From assembly GCA_002441205.1 (NCBI GenBank), contig DJVN01000184.1, forward strand, positions 1-15,529: a stretch of DNA of 15,529 nucleotides, in the 5' to 3' direction. This document shows, piece after piece, positions 8,499 to 15,197 of the stretch. Below the pieces are notes generated by a model that was not told where the DNA came from, did no database searches, and was given only the letters and a program-made list of their open reading frames with translations. The first letter of the stretch is position 1; each line of letters starts with the position of its first letter. Source of the DNA: Syntrophaceae bacterium UBA6255. Lineage in GTDB: Bacteria > Desulfobacterota > Syntrophia > Syntrophales > Smithellaceae. The position numbers were made by a program, and so were the translations under genes.

Positions 8499-9272
8499 AT
8501 GAACTCAGTGAAAAAAGACAGGAACACCAAACTTTTTCTGCATTTGAAAAAATGGCTGGAAAAAGCGGTGCTCGACTACAAAATGATTGCGGAAGGTGAC
8601 CGCCTTCTAATAGGCGTTTCCGGCGGAGCGGACAGTCTGGCCCTGCTGGATTTACTGGACTCGCCGATGCTTTTCATTCCGAAATTTTCTTTCATCGCCG
8701 TCAACATCGACATGGGGTTCGATCCCACCTATAAAAAATACGACAGACTGGAAAAATACTTTCAGAAAAATAATTATCCGTACGTGATGGAAAAGACCGA
8801 TATCGGCAATGTGGCGCATTCCGATGTGAATAAAAAGAATCCCTGTTTTCTGTGTTCCCGGTTGAGACGAAAAAGAATATTTGAGATAGCCGACGCCGAA
8901 AGCTGTAACAAAATAGCTTTTGCCCATCATCGCGATGATATCATTGAAACGCTGCTGATTAATATGTTCTATGGGCGGGAAATCAGCACCATGGTGCCGA
9001 ATCAGAGCATTTTTGGCGGTAAACTGCACATCATCCGTCCGCTGGTTTATCTGAGCGAGGAGCTGGTGAAGAAATACAGCAGGGAACGCCGATTTCCCGT
9101 TTTGAAAAATGACTGCCCGACAAGCAAAACATCGAAGAGGGTGTATATCAAGAACCTCCTCAATAAACTGGAACGGGACAACAAGGAAATCCGCGATAAC
9201 ATTTACAAGGCCATGAGCCACGTCAAACCGGATTACCTAGTGAGCCAAGTCAAGAACGAACGAAGTGAATAA
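8499..9272 (+). CDS. ttcA: TtcA-family tRNA 2-thiocytidine biosynthesis enzyme (PP-loop ATPase)
   Basis: TtcA adenylates cytidine 32 of certain tRNAs and replaces its oxygen with sulfur, using an iron-sulfur cluster. The PP-loop SGGADS is at residues 41-46 in LLIGVSGGADSLALLDLL. The cluster cysteines are CFLC (Cys116 and Cys119) and a later Cys206 in KNDCPTSK, a spacing like the three cysteines of E. coli TtcA. The family segment AHHRDDIIETLLINMFYG follows the CxxC, as expected. The protein has 257 residues, slightly shorter than E. coli TtcA (about 310). The ATG lies 28 bases after the plsB stop and has no clear Shine-Dalgarno sequence. The last ten residues, after KPDYL, run into a repeat-like non-coding element and may not be native. 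A related tRNA-thiolating paralogue cannot be excluded. Confidence 0.85.
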   Translation: MNSVKKDRNTKLFLHLKKWLEKAVLDYKMIAEGDRLLIGVSGGADSLALLDLLDSPMLFIPKFSFIAVNIDMGFDPTYKKYDRLEKYFQKNNYPYVMEKTDIGNVAHSDVNKKNPCFLCSRLRRKRIFEIADAESCNKIAFAHHRDDIIETLLINMFYGREISTMVPNQSIFGGKLHIIRPLVYLSEELVKKYSRERRFPVLKNDCPTSKTSKRVYIKNLLNKLERDNKEIRDNIYKAMSHVKPDYLVSQVKNERSE

Positions 9273-9417
9273 CCTAAAGGTCACTATAGGTTCGAGACGT
9301 AAGGCGTAGTGAAACTCCAATTCCGAAAGTGTAACGTATCGGAATTGGCAAGTTGAACTATCCAATAGTTGGAAACTATCCCAGGAGCGAATGCGACGAG
9401 GGATTTGCTGCCACAAA
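9271..9417. repeat. Hairpin-rich non-coding element between ttcA and smpB
   Basis: The stretch begins at the ttcA stop and shows a chain of inverted repeats unlike the flanking coding DNA. AACCTA (9271-9276) pairs with TAGGTT (9287-9292). CCAATTCCGA (9317-9326) pairs perfectly with TCGGAATTGG (9339-9348) over a 12-base loop. AACTAT (9356-9361) pairs with ATAGTT (9365-9370), and AACTATCC returns at 9374-9381. The following GGAGCGAATGCGACGAGGG has the look of a dispersed palindromic repeat. No reading frame and no U-tract after the main stem are seen, so it is not a standard terminator on the plus strand. A dispersed repeat or small structured RNA is the best guess. Confidence 0.4.
9317..9348. 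repeat. Perfect 10-bp inverted repeat
   Basis: The ten-base arms CCAATTCCGA and TCGGAATTGG match without mismatch around a 12-base loop. This is the strongest hairpin in the ttcA-smpB gap. In RNA it would form on either strand. It lacks a following T-run on the plus strand, so intrinsic termination is unlikely. Confidence 0.6.
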
Positions 9418-9430
9418 AAAAGTGAAAAGA

Positions 9431-9465
9431 GAATGGTGAATAGTGAATGGTGTATGGTAGATAGT
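9431..9465. repeat. Five degenerate heptanucleotide tandem repeats
   Basis: Five consecutive 7-base units are in perfect register: GAATGGT, GAATAGT, GAATGGT, GTATGGT and AGATAGT. They lie 50 bases upstream of smpB, in otherwise non-coding sequence. Such heptads occur as short tandem repeats in many bacterial genomes. No function is evident. Confidence 0.65.
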
Positions 9466-9514
9466 CTAAAGAAAAAAATATAGCTTTACTTGTTATTTCA
9501 TGTAAAATTGCATT

Positions 9515-9991
9515 ATGGCGAAAAAAAATACAGCACAAAAACTGATTGCGTCCAATAAAATGGCGCGGGTGAATTATGAAATAGGCGATATTTACGAAGC
9601 GGGTCTGGTGCTGACCGGCACGGAAGTCAAATCGTTGCGCGCCGGCAAGGCCAATCTCAAGGACAGTTACGCCGTCGTCAAGGACAATGAAGTCTATATC
9701 AAGGAAATGCACATCAGTCCCTACGATTTCGGAAACCGCTCCAATCATAATCCGCTCAGAACCCGCAAGCTGCTTTTGCATAAACGCGAAATCAAAAAAC
9801 TCTACGGGAAATCGCGCGAAAAAGGGTTGTCGCTGATTCCCCTGAAATTATATTTTAAAGACGGCAAGGTCAAAGTGGAAATCGGCATCGGCAAGGGCAA
9901 GAAACTTTATGACCGCCGTCAGGATATCAAGCAGCGCGAAGAAAAACGCTCACTATCCCGCGATTTCAAATCCAGGCAGATAAAAGTCTGA
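9515..9991 (+). CDS. smpB: SsrA-binding protein SmpB
   Basis: SmpB binds the tRNA-like part of tmRNA and carries it into stalled ribosomes for trans-translation. The 158 residues match the family end to end: AKKNTAQKLIASNKMARVNY, the core YEAGLVLTGTEVKSLRAGKANLKDSYA, IKEMHISPYDFGNRSNHNP, and the basic C-terminal tail (YDRRQDIKQREEKRSLSRDF) that sits in the mRNA channel. The length is typical. The start fits family alignments, yet there is no Shine-Dalgarno sequence. A TAAAAT box at 9503-9508 lies just six bases before the ATG, so the message could be leaderless. Its RNA partner is encoded about 5 kb downstream on the same strand. It converges on the luxR-type gene, whose stop is 29 bases away, with no obvious terminator between them. 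Confidence 0.97.
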   Translation: MAKKNTAQKLIASNKMARVNYEIGDIYEAGLVLTGTEVKSLRAGKANLKDSYAVVKDNEVYIKEMHISPYDFGNRSNHNPLRTRKLLLHKREIKKLYGKSREKGLSLIPLKLYFKDGKVKVEIGIGKGKKLYDRRQDIKQREEKRSLSRDFKSRQIKV

Positions 9992-10020
9992 TTAAACCAC
10001 ATAAACAATAATATAAAACT

Positions 10021-10707
10021 TTAAGGCTTAACAGAAGGATTTTTACCCAGATTCATCAGCAAAGCAAGATTCAGCCTGTTGCCGGTTTTTGTCTTCTCAT
10101 AAATGGACGTCAGATGAGCCTTAACGGTTCTTTCCGTTATTTTTAGATTAGCAGCGATTTCCAGATTTGACTGTCCACGGGCGACAAGTTCAGCAATTTT
10201 ACGCTGTGATTTAGTCAATTTTGCCACCAGTAAAAAAGCATCATCTTTTTTGTCTTCTTCTTTTGCGTGATGAGCGGTATCCATGATGAGCCGCTGGATA
10301 ATTTTTTGTCCAAGCCATACCCCTCCATTGGCAATAACGCGCAATGCTTCAATCAGGCGGGGTGGGGAAATATACGTGTTTCCGTAGCCAACGATACCCA
10401 ACCTCAGAAATGTCATGGCCTCATCTTCATCCGGACGGTCTGATAGAAGAAAAAATCTGACCATAGGCAATGTTTTGATAAGGCGGGCAAAAGCCGGTAT
10501 GTCTATCATCGTTCGATGTAAAAGAATGACATCGAATTTTTTGGTGACATGCATTTTATTCAATTCGGAGAGAGACTGAACTTGTTTGGTTTCGTAATAT
10601 CCATTTAGATAGTCTGCCCACCGCGTCAAAACGCTACTATTCGCACTACTTAAAAGAATAGCCATAGGATGCTTCGTTATTTGGTTTACAATAAGACCAG
10701 ATGACAT
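10021..10707 (-). CDS. LuxR/NarL-type transcription regulator with a degenerate receiver domain
   Basis: The protein has 228 residues. The C-terminal part (about 165-220) is a clear LuxR-type helix-turn-helix: TKSQRKIAELVARGQSN, then IAANLKITERTVKAHL and IYEKTKTGNR. The N-terminal part (about 14-140) keeps the layout of a response-regulator receiver, ending in the familiar IEALRVIANGGVWLG. Its key residues are lost, however: the acidic pair is replaced by Ser (LLSSANS), the phospho-accepting Asp by His64 (FDVILLH), and the conserved Lys by Thr or Tyr near 111. Ordinary phosphorylation control is therefore unlikely, and it is probably an atypical, ligand- or partner-controlled regulator. It is the last gene of the type I secretion operon, eight bases after the HlyD-like gene, with an AAAAGAG ribosome site. 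It plausibly regulates that operon or its substrate. Confidence 0.9.
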   Translation of the reverse strand: MSSGLIVNQITKHPMAILLSSANSSVLTRWADYLNGYYETKQVQSLSELNKMHVTKKFDVILLHRTMIDIPAFARLIKTLPMVRFFLLSDRPDEDEAMTFLRLGIVGYGNTYISPPRLIEALRVIANGGVWLGQKIIQRLIMDTAHHAKEEDKKDDAFLLVAKLTKSQRKIAELVARGQSNLEIAANLKITERTVKAHLTSIYEKTKTGNRLNLALLMNLGKNPSVKP

Positions 10708-10715
10708 ACTCTTTT

Positions 10716-12161
10716 TTAACGCTCTCGTAAAGCCATATATCGCGCTTTCAGAACAGGTTTCAGAATGTAAGAAAGAACGGTTTTCTTGCCGGTAAGAATG
10801 TCCACGGTTGCAACCATGCCCGGCATGATGGGCAGGGGATGATCCGTTGTGCCTAAATAAGTTTTATCAGTCCTTAATCGGACAAGAAAAAAACTGTTTC
10901 CCTTGTCATCGGTGATGCTGTCCGCGCCGACATGCTCCAATTCCGCAGTAAGACTGCCATAGATTGTGTAGTCATACGCAGTGAATTTAATCGTGGCTTT
11001 TTGCGCCGGGCGAAGAAAAGCAATGTCTGCAGGTTTGATCTTGGCTTCCACGACCAGATTTCCATGCATGGGCACAATTTCGACGAGATCCATTCCCGGT
11101 TGAACAACGCCTCCCACCGTTTTGACCATTACACGGTTCACGATTCCATCGACAGGAGAACGTATGGAAGTTCTATCCAATCTGTCCTTTAAAGCAAGAG
11201 ACGAACTGGCGCTTTCATCAAGTTCCCGAAGCACTTCATTGGATTCGGCGTTTGATTTATTTCTGAAATTCAAAGTCAGTTCATTCATGGCAATCTGACT
11301 TTCCTGAAGTTTAGATTGAGCTCGGGGAATTTCCTCGCGGATACGTTCAATGTCTCCTTCCATTTGGCTTGCCTGACGCTCAAGTTGGAGAACTTCCACA
11401 TCGGACGCAGCGCCCTTTTTTACCAAAGGCTTGATCATGCCGATTTCTTTTTGCAGAAGAGAGTACGTTCTGTTTAACTCAACAAGCTTCACCTCCAGCT
11501 CTTTCAATTCCTGCGTTCTCTGATTAATCTGCTGGCGTTTTATTTCAGAGCCTGAACTCAGTTCCATTCTTCTGGATTGAAACAATTGGCGTTCCCGGGC
11601 GGCAATATCCGGTCTCTCTTTGTCAACATCTCCGGGAATGACCAGAGCGGTTCCCGTTGCCTCGGCTCTCAAGCGGGCAGCTTTTGCTTTGTCGGAAAGA
11701 TACTTGGCCCGGTTCTCTTCAAATGATGAAGAAAATCGGGTTGGATCCATCTTGAGAAGCAGTTGATCCTTTTTAACGTTATCTCCGACATTCACGAGAA
11801 TTTCCGAAATGATTCCCCCTTCGAGATTTTGCACAACCTGAACATGGCTTGATGGAACAACTTTACCTTCACCCCGGGTTACCTCTTCTAATTCAGAGAA
11901 AGACGCCCAAATTATGAAAATGACCAATAGGATTAACGTCGTCCAAATGATCAGTCTGCCACCTTGGGGAGTTTGAGATAGAATCGAAGCCCGCACATCA
12001 GTGGTAAAGTCGACTTCTTCTTCGGGGAGTCTCCGGAATAACTGGTTAATTTTGAAATTATTTCTTATATGTTTAAAATCAATCTTATCCGAATCAGGCA
12101 AATCCTTGAATGCCTGAAAAAATTGATTATTTTTAAAAAGTTCAATCAGCTTGTTTAACAT
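10716..12161 (-). CDS. Type I secretion periplasmic adaptor (membrane fusion protein), HlyD family
   Basis: This 481-residue protein links the inner-membrane ABC exporter to a TolC-like outer-membrane channel. It has a cytoplasmic N-terminal stretch of about 68 residues and one membrane helix (IIWTTLILLVIFIIWASF, about 71-88). A first lipoyl-like half follows (VVQNLEGGIISEILVNVGDNV), then a long coiled-coil hairpin, about 145-320, rich in Glu, Gln, Arg and Leu. The closing lipoyl half is RSPVDGIVNRVMVKTVGGVVQPG, and the beta-barrel carries the family motif IMPGMVATVDILTGKKTVLSYILKP. Length and order match the HlyD/LapC group. It starts 12 bases after the ABC transporter stop with a strong GGGGGA ribosome site. 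No outer-membrane partner is in the window. Confidence 0.95.
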   Translation of the reverse strand: MLNKLIELFKNNQFFQAFKDLPDSDKIDFKHIRNNFKINQLFRRLPEEEVDFTTDVRASILSQTPQGGRLIIWTTLILLVIFIIWASFSELEEVTRGEGKVVPSSHVQVVQNLEGGIISEILVNVGDNVKKDQLLLKMDPTRFSSSFEENRAKYLSDKAKAARLRAEATGTALVIPGDVDKERPDIAARERQLFQSRRMELSSGSEIKRQQINQRTQELKELEVKLVELNRTYSLLQKEIGMIKPLVKKGAASDVEVLQLERQASQMEGDIERIREEIPRAQSKLQESQIAMNELTLNFRNKSNAESNEVLRELDESASSSLALKDRLDRTSIRSPVDGIVNRVMVKTVGGVVQPGMDLVEIVPMHGNLVVEAKIKPADIAFLRPAQKATIKFTAYDYTIYGSLTAELEHVGADSITDDKGNSFFLVRLRTDKTYLGTTDHPLPIMPGMVATVDILTGKKTVLSYILKPVLKARYMALRER

Positions 12162-12173
12162 AGGCTTCCCCCG

Positions 12174-14348
12174 CTATAAATTCAACTGTCCTTTTCTCAT
12201 TGCCTCGAGAACAAAGTTTTTGGGTCCGTCGGCAATAATGGATCCGTTATCCAGGACGATAAGACGATTGACCATGTCCAGAAGTGAAGCCCTATGGGTT
12301 ATTAATACAACAGTCTTCTCTTTTACTGTTTGGGCGAGATATCCTTTCAGTCTTATTTCCGACCGATTGTCCATATTGCTGGTTGGTTCATCGAGCACTA
12401 ACACAGGTGGATCGAGTAAAAGCGCGCGCGCCATAGCGACACTCTGCCGCTGACCACCGGAAAGACCCCGTCCGAATTCTTCTACTCTCATATCAAATCC
12501 GGAGGGATGTTTTTTTACAAATTCGCTTACTCCGGCCGTTTCCGCCGCCATGAGCACATTTTGGTCATCTATGTCATTCACGCCCATGGTGATATTGTCA
12601 CGCAACGTTCCTTGAAAAAGAGTGATGTCCTGAGGGACATAACCGAGAAAATGACGTAGCTCCGCCGGATCGATCTGCCTGATATCGGTGCCATCCATTG
12701 TTACCATGCCGCTAATGGGCTCGTATAGTCCAAGCATTAATTTTCCCAGGGTTGTTTTACCCGATCCCACAGGACCAATAATACCCACCTTTTCTCCGGC
12801 TCCGATTTCCAGAGTGATGTTATTGAGAACTTTTACAGTTTGTCCGGGATAGGAAAATGTAAGATTTTTTACACCTATAACGCCGGAGAAACGCTTCCTG
12901 GCTAAAAATGTTTTGCCGGCAGGTCTTTCCACAGGCAGATTCATGATTTCATTAAGTGTTTTCAATGATTCCTTGGCATGATGGTATCGAGTTGCGAGGT
13001 TTACAACCTGCGTCATGGGAGCAATGACCTGCCGGGACAGAATCACTAAAGCGATAAGACCGCCTGAAGTTAGATCGCCCGAAGTAATCATATATACACC
13101 TGCAACAACAACGGCTACGGTCATAAGATTTTGCACAAAATAAGAAACATCCTGAACGGAAGATGAGATCATGCGTGATTTATTACCCCATTTTGAAATG
13201 TAACTGACCGCTTCTTCCCATGCTCTTTGAATTTGACCTTCCGCGCCAAGCATCTTTATTGTTTCAAGGCCGGCAATGCCCTCAACGAGAATCGCATTCT
13301 TTTGTGCTGAGGCTTTCACTGTTTTCTCAACAACTCTTTGCAGCGGAGCCTGTACGAAGTATGCATAAGTAATTAATGTGGCGATTGTTATGACATGAAT
13401 CAAAACAATATAACTGCCTATCCACCAGACAACAAACAAACCCAGAATCGTGAATGGCAGATCGATTACTGCGGTGATCGAAAAGGACGTAATGAAATCA
13501 CGGATGCCTTCAAATTCCTGCAGGTTCCTGGTAAATGAACCGGTTGATTGAGGACGGGATTCCATCTTCAGATTAAGAACTCTTTGCAGGAGCATTGCGG
13601 AAATTTTCAGATTGGTTTTTTTTGCGGCTTCATCGATGAAATAACTCCTCAGAGCCCTCATCACGACCGCAAACAAGTATATTATTAATACACCAATTGA
13701 TAAAACCCAGAGGGTTTCCGTCGCATTGTTCGGAATGACCCTGTCATAAACGTTCAGGACATAAAAAATGCCTACAAGACCGAAAACATTGATGAGAAAA
13801 GCGGCCAGAAATACATCACGGTAAACGCGCCATGATTCCAGAATGGTTCCCCAAAACCAGTGTTGCGATGTGCCTCGCTGATCATCGGCAACGGATTTTT
13901 TTTCTGTGAGGTATTTAGGACGAACAAAAATTGCATAGCCGCTATAAAGCTTTTCCAGCTCATTTCTGGCAATAACTTTTTCGCCGCTGCCGCTTTGAGG
14001 AATAATTATTTTATATTCATTGAGAGTCGTGTTTTTTTCAACCAAAATGCAAGCCTGACGATCATGCAGCAGCAATATGGCTGGCAACTGAACAGATGCT
14101 ATTTCATCCAGAGATTTACCCAGTGTGCGCGAAGATAAATCGGCTCGATTCGCCGCACGGATAAACAGCTCTACCGTGAGACGATTTTGAACAAGGGGTA
14201 ATCCGGCAATCAAACTTGTTTTAGACGTGTTGCGGCCATAAATTCTGGCTAGAATGACCAGGCAGTCCAAAAGAGGATCTTCGTGTATATCTTGATTTTC
14301 GGAGATATTCCAGTCATTGATAATGATGTTTTCTTTGTCGTTTGACAT
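12174..14348 (-). CDS. Type I secretion system permease/ATPase, LssB/LapB-like ABC exporter
   Basis: The protein has 724 residues. About 20-145 is a C39-peptidase-like domain beginning EDPLLDCLVILARIYG. The catalytic DCG of true C39 peptidases is not seen (DPL occupies that place), so it should bind rather than cleave its substrate, as in exporters of RTX proteins and large adhesins. Five or six membrane helices lie at about 175-445, with the group motif YDRVIPNNATETLWVLSIG. The ATPase domain follows: Walker A GPVGSGKT (525-532), Q-loop VPQD, signature LSGGQ (629-633), Walker B VLVLDE (649-654) and the switch His685. All catalytic elements are intact. The start ATG has only a weak AGAG ribosome site. 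It is the first gene of the secretion operon. The substrate is unknown and not encoded here. Confidence 0.95.
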   Translation of the reverse strand: MSNDKENIIINDWNISENQDIHEDPLLDCLVILARIYGRNTSKTSLIAGLPLVQNRLTVELFIRAANRADLSSRTLGKSLDEIASVQLPAILLLHDRQACILVEKNTTLNEYKIIIPQSGSGEKVIARNELEKLYSGYAIFVRPKYLTEKKSVADDQRGTSQHWFWGTILESWRVYRDVFLAAFLINVFGLVGIFYVLNVYDRVIPNNATETLWVLSIGVLIIYLFAVVMRALRSYFIDEAAKKTNLKISAMLLQRVLNLKMESRPQSTGSFTRNLQEFEGIRDFITSFSITAVIDLPFTILGLFVVWWIGSYIVLIHVITIATLITYAYFVQAPLQRVVEKTVKASAQKNAILVEGIAGLETIKMLGAEGQIQRAWEEAVSYISKWGNKSRMISSSVQDVSYFVQNLMTVAVVVAGVYMITSGDLTSGGLIALVILSRQVIAPMTQVVNLATRYHHAKESLKTLNEIMNLPVERPAGKTFLARKRFSGVIGVKNLTFSYPGQTVKVLNNITLEIGAGEKVGIIGPVGSGKTTLGKLMLGLYEPISGMVTMDGTDIRQIDPAELRHFLGYVPQDITLFQGTLRDNITMGVNDIDDQNVLMAAETAGVSEFVKKHPSGFDMRVEEFGRGLSGGQRQSVAMARALLLDPPVLVLDEPTSNMDNRSEIRLKGYLAQTVKEKTVVLITHRASLLDMVNRLIVLDNGSIIADGPKNFVLEAMRKGQLNL

Positions 14349-14765
14349 AAATCACTCTAAGAGATTAAAATTAATTAGCACTTTATTGTGAGACTCAAAT
14401 TTCAAAAACGAAGTATATAAACTAAAGGACACGGATTGAAATTTGCAACTCGACTTATCCTGCGCAAGCATGGGTATACTAATACTCCGCCCCTTGGGGC
14501 GGAATTAGGGTCCAGAGCTTGCCCTGGGGTTCATACCCGTGATTTTTCAATGGGTGTGTGACATTGCACCTCATTTGTAATTTACACATTTTATTAAAAA
14601 AAGTATACATATTTTAAAAAATGTTATAATAAAAAAAAGAAGTCAATATTTAGATTTAATTAATAAAAAAAGCAAGCAGCAGTGTATTTATAAAAAATTT
14701 TTGTGCAAAATTTTTTTCAGTTACCTGGAAGGCTTGAGATTTCTTTTATTTTAGGATATTAGCAT
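14349..14765. other. 417-base intergenic region upstream of the secretion operon
   Basis: No gene is seen here. It holds three things. Next to the transporter start is an AT-rich leader (14349-14440) with only weak promoter-like boxes on the minus strand. Then comes a GC-rich palindromic element (14469-14541). Last is a tract of roughly 140 bases (about 14577-14718) that is over 80% A+T by eye and full of A-runs and T-runs, including AAAAATTTTT. A TATAAT at 14625-14630 could be a -10 box for the 109-residue protein gene, but no good -35 lies at the right distance. The A-tracts suggest curved DNA. Confidence 0.55.
14469..14541. repeat. Cloverleaf-like palindromic element with a closing stem and two hairpins
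   Basis: CATGGGTAT (14469-14477) pairs with ATACCCGTG (14533-14541), nine pairs with one G-T wobble. Inside lie two hairpins: TCCGCCCC/GGGGCGGA (14486-14503, eight perfect pairs, TT loop), and TCCAGAGC/GCCCTGGG (14511-14528, one A-C mismatch, TT loop). Together they make a three-way junction. The GC content contrasts with the AT-rich surroundings. It resembles paired REP-type palindromes or a small structured RNA. It is not a standard terminator, although ATTTTT follows the closing stem. Confidence 0.5.
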
Positions 14766-15095
14766 ATGCCATTTATCGAGCGTTCATCTGATGGGAAAAT
14801 TCTTGGATTGAGGACGATCGCCGGACCGAATTCAACAGAAGAAAAATCAATTACGGATGAAGAAGTGCTTGAATTCCTCAAAGATAATCTTGATAATAAA
14901 TTTCTCAAAAGTTTACTGGCTCATTCTGATGCCGGGTTAATTCGTCTTCTTGAAGATCTCATCGCATTGTTGACGAAAAAAAACATTATACTGTTTACGG
15001 AGCTACCGGAAAAAGCACAGGCAAAAATCATTGAGCGCGAACAAATACGGGAGAAAATGTCCTCCGACAACATCATCGTCGAAGATATTCTATAA
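14766..15095 (+). CDS. Conserved small protein of unknown function (deltaproteobacterial family sometimes annotated 'tryptophan synthase subunit beta like')
   Basis: The protein has 109 residues, is acidic, and has no membrane helix or signal peptide, so it is probably cytoplasmic. Its opening MPFIERSSDGKILGL and the core LIRLLEDLIALLTKKNIILFTELPEKAQAKI match, from memory, a small family in Geobacter and relatives. Databases carry that family under the misleading name tryptophan synthase subunit beta like protein. It has none of the tryptophan synthase fold or active site, and its function is unknown. The middle part, about 55-90, looks like two or three amphipathic helices. AGGA (14753-14756), nine bases upstream of the ATG, supports the start. 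It stands alone on the plus strand, between the divergent secretion operon and the tmRNA gene. Confidence 0.8.
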   Translation: MPFIERSSDGKILGLRTIAGPNSTEEKSITDEEVLEFLKDNLDNKFLKSLLAHSDAGLIRLLEDLIALLTKKNIILFTELPEKAQAKIIEREQIREKMSSDNIIVEDIL

Positions 15096-15148
15096 TCGAA
15101 ATCTGCACGTTCAGGTATGATTAATAAAAAAATCTTTAAACTCTTTGT

Positions 15149-15179
15149 TTGACAAACGAACTGTAAGTGTTTATATTAT
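15149..15179 (+). promoter_or_regulatory. Predicted sigma-70 promoter of the tmRNA gene
   Basis: A consensus -35 TTGACA (15149-15154) is followed 17 bases later by TATATT (15172-15177), or 19 bases later by TATTAT (15174-15179). The mature tmRNA begins about 18-20 bases beyond the -10, which leaves a short 5' leader for RNase P to remove. This is the best promoter match in the window and fits a strongly expressed stable RNA. Confidence 0.75.
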
Positions 15180-15197
15180 AAACAAAATAAATATTAA

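Noticed and set aside
8652..9221. 189-residue open frame on the minus strand
   Set aside because: It is antisense to ttcA, where PP-loop and cysteine motifs fix the true strand.
9317..9348. Rho-independent terminator for ttcA
   Set aside because: The stem is good, but no T-run follows on the plus strand; the sequence continues GGCAAGTTG.
9431..9465. CRISPR array
   Set aside because: The units are only seven bases, contiguous and degenerate, with no spacers and no cas gene nearby.
9284..9781. 165-residue open frame on the minus strand
   Set aside because: It runs antisense to smpB, a certain gene, and through the hairpin-rich gap. Its translation has no recognisable domain.
14469..14541. 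Cyclic-di-GMP (GEMM) or other known riboswitch
   Set aside because: The conserved core sequences of the riboswitches I know are not present; only stems are seen.
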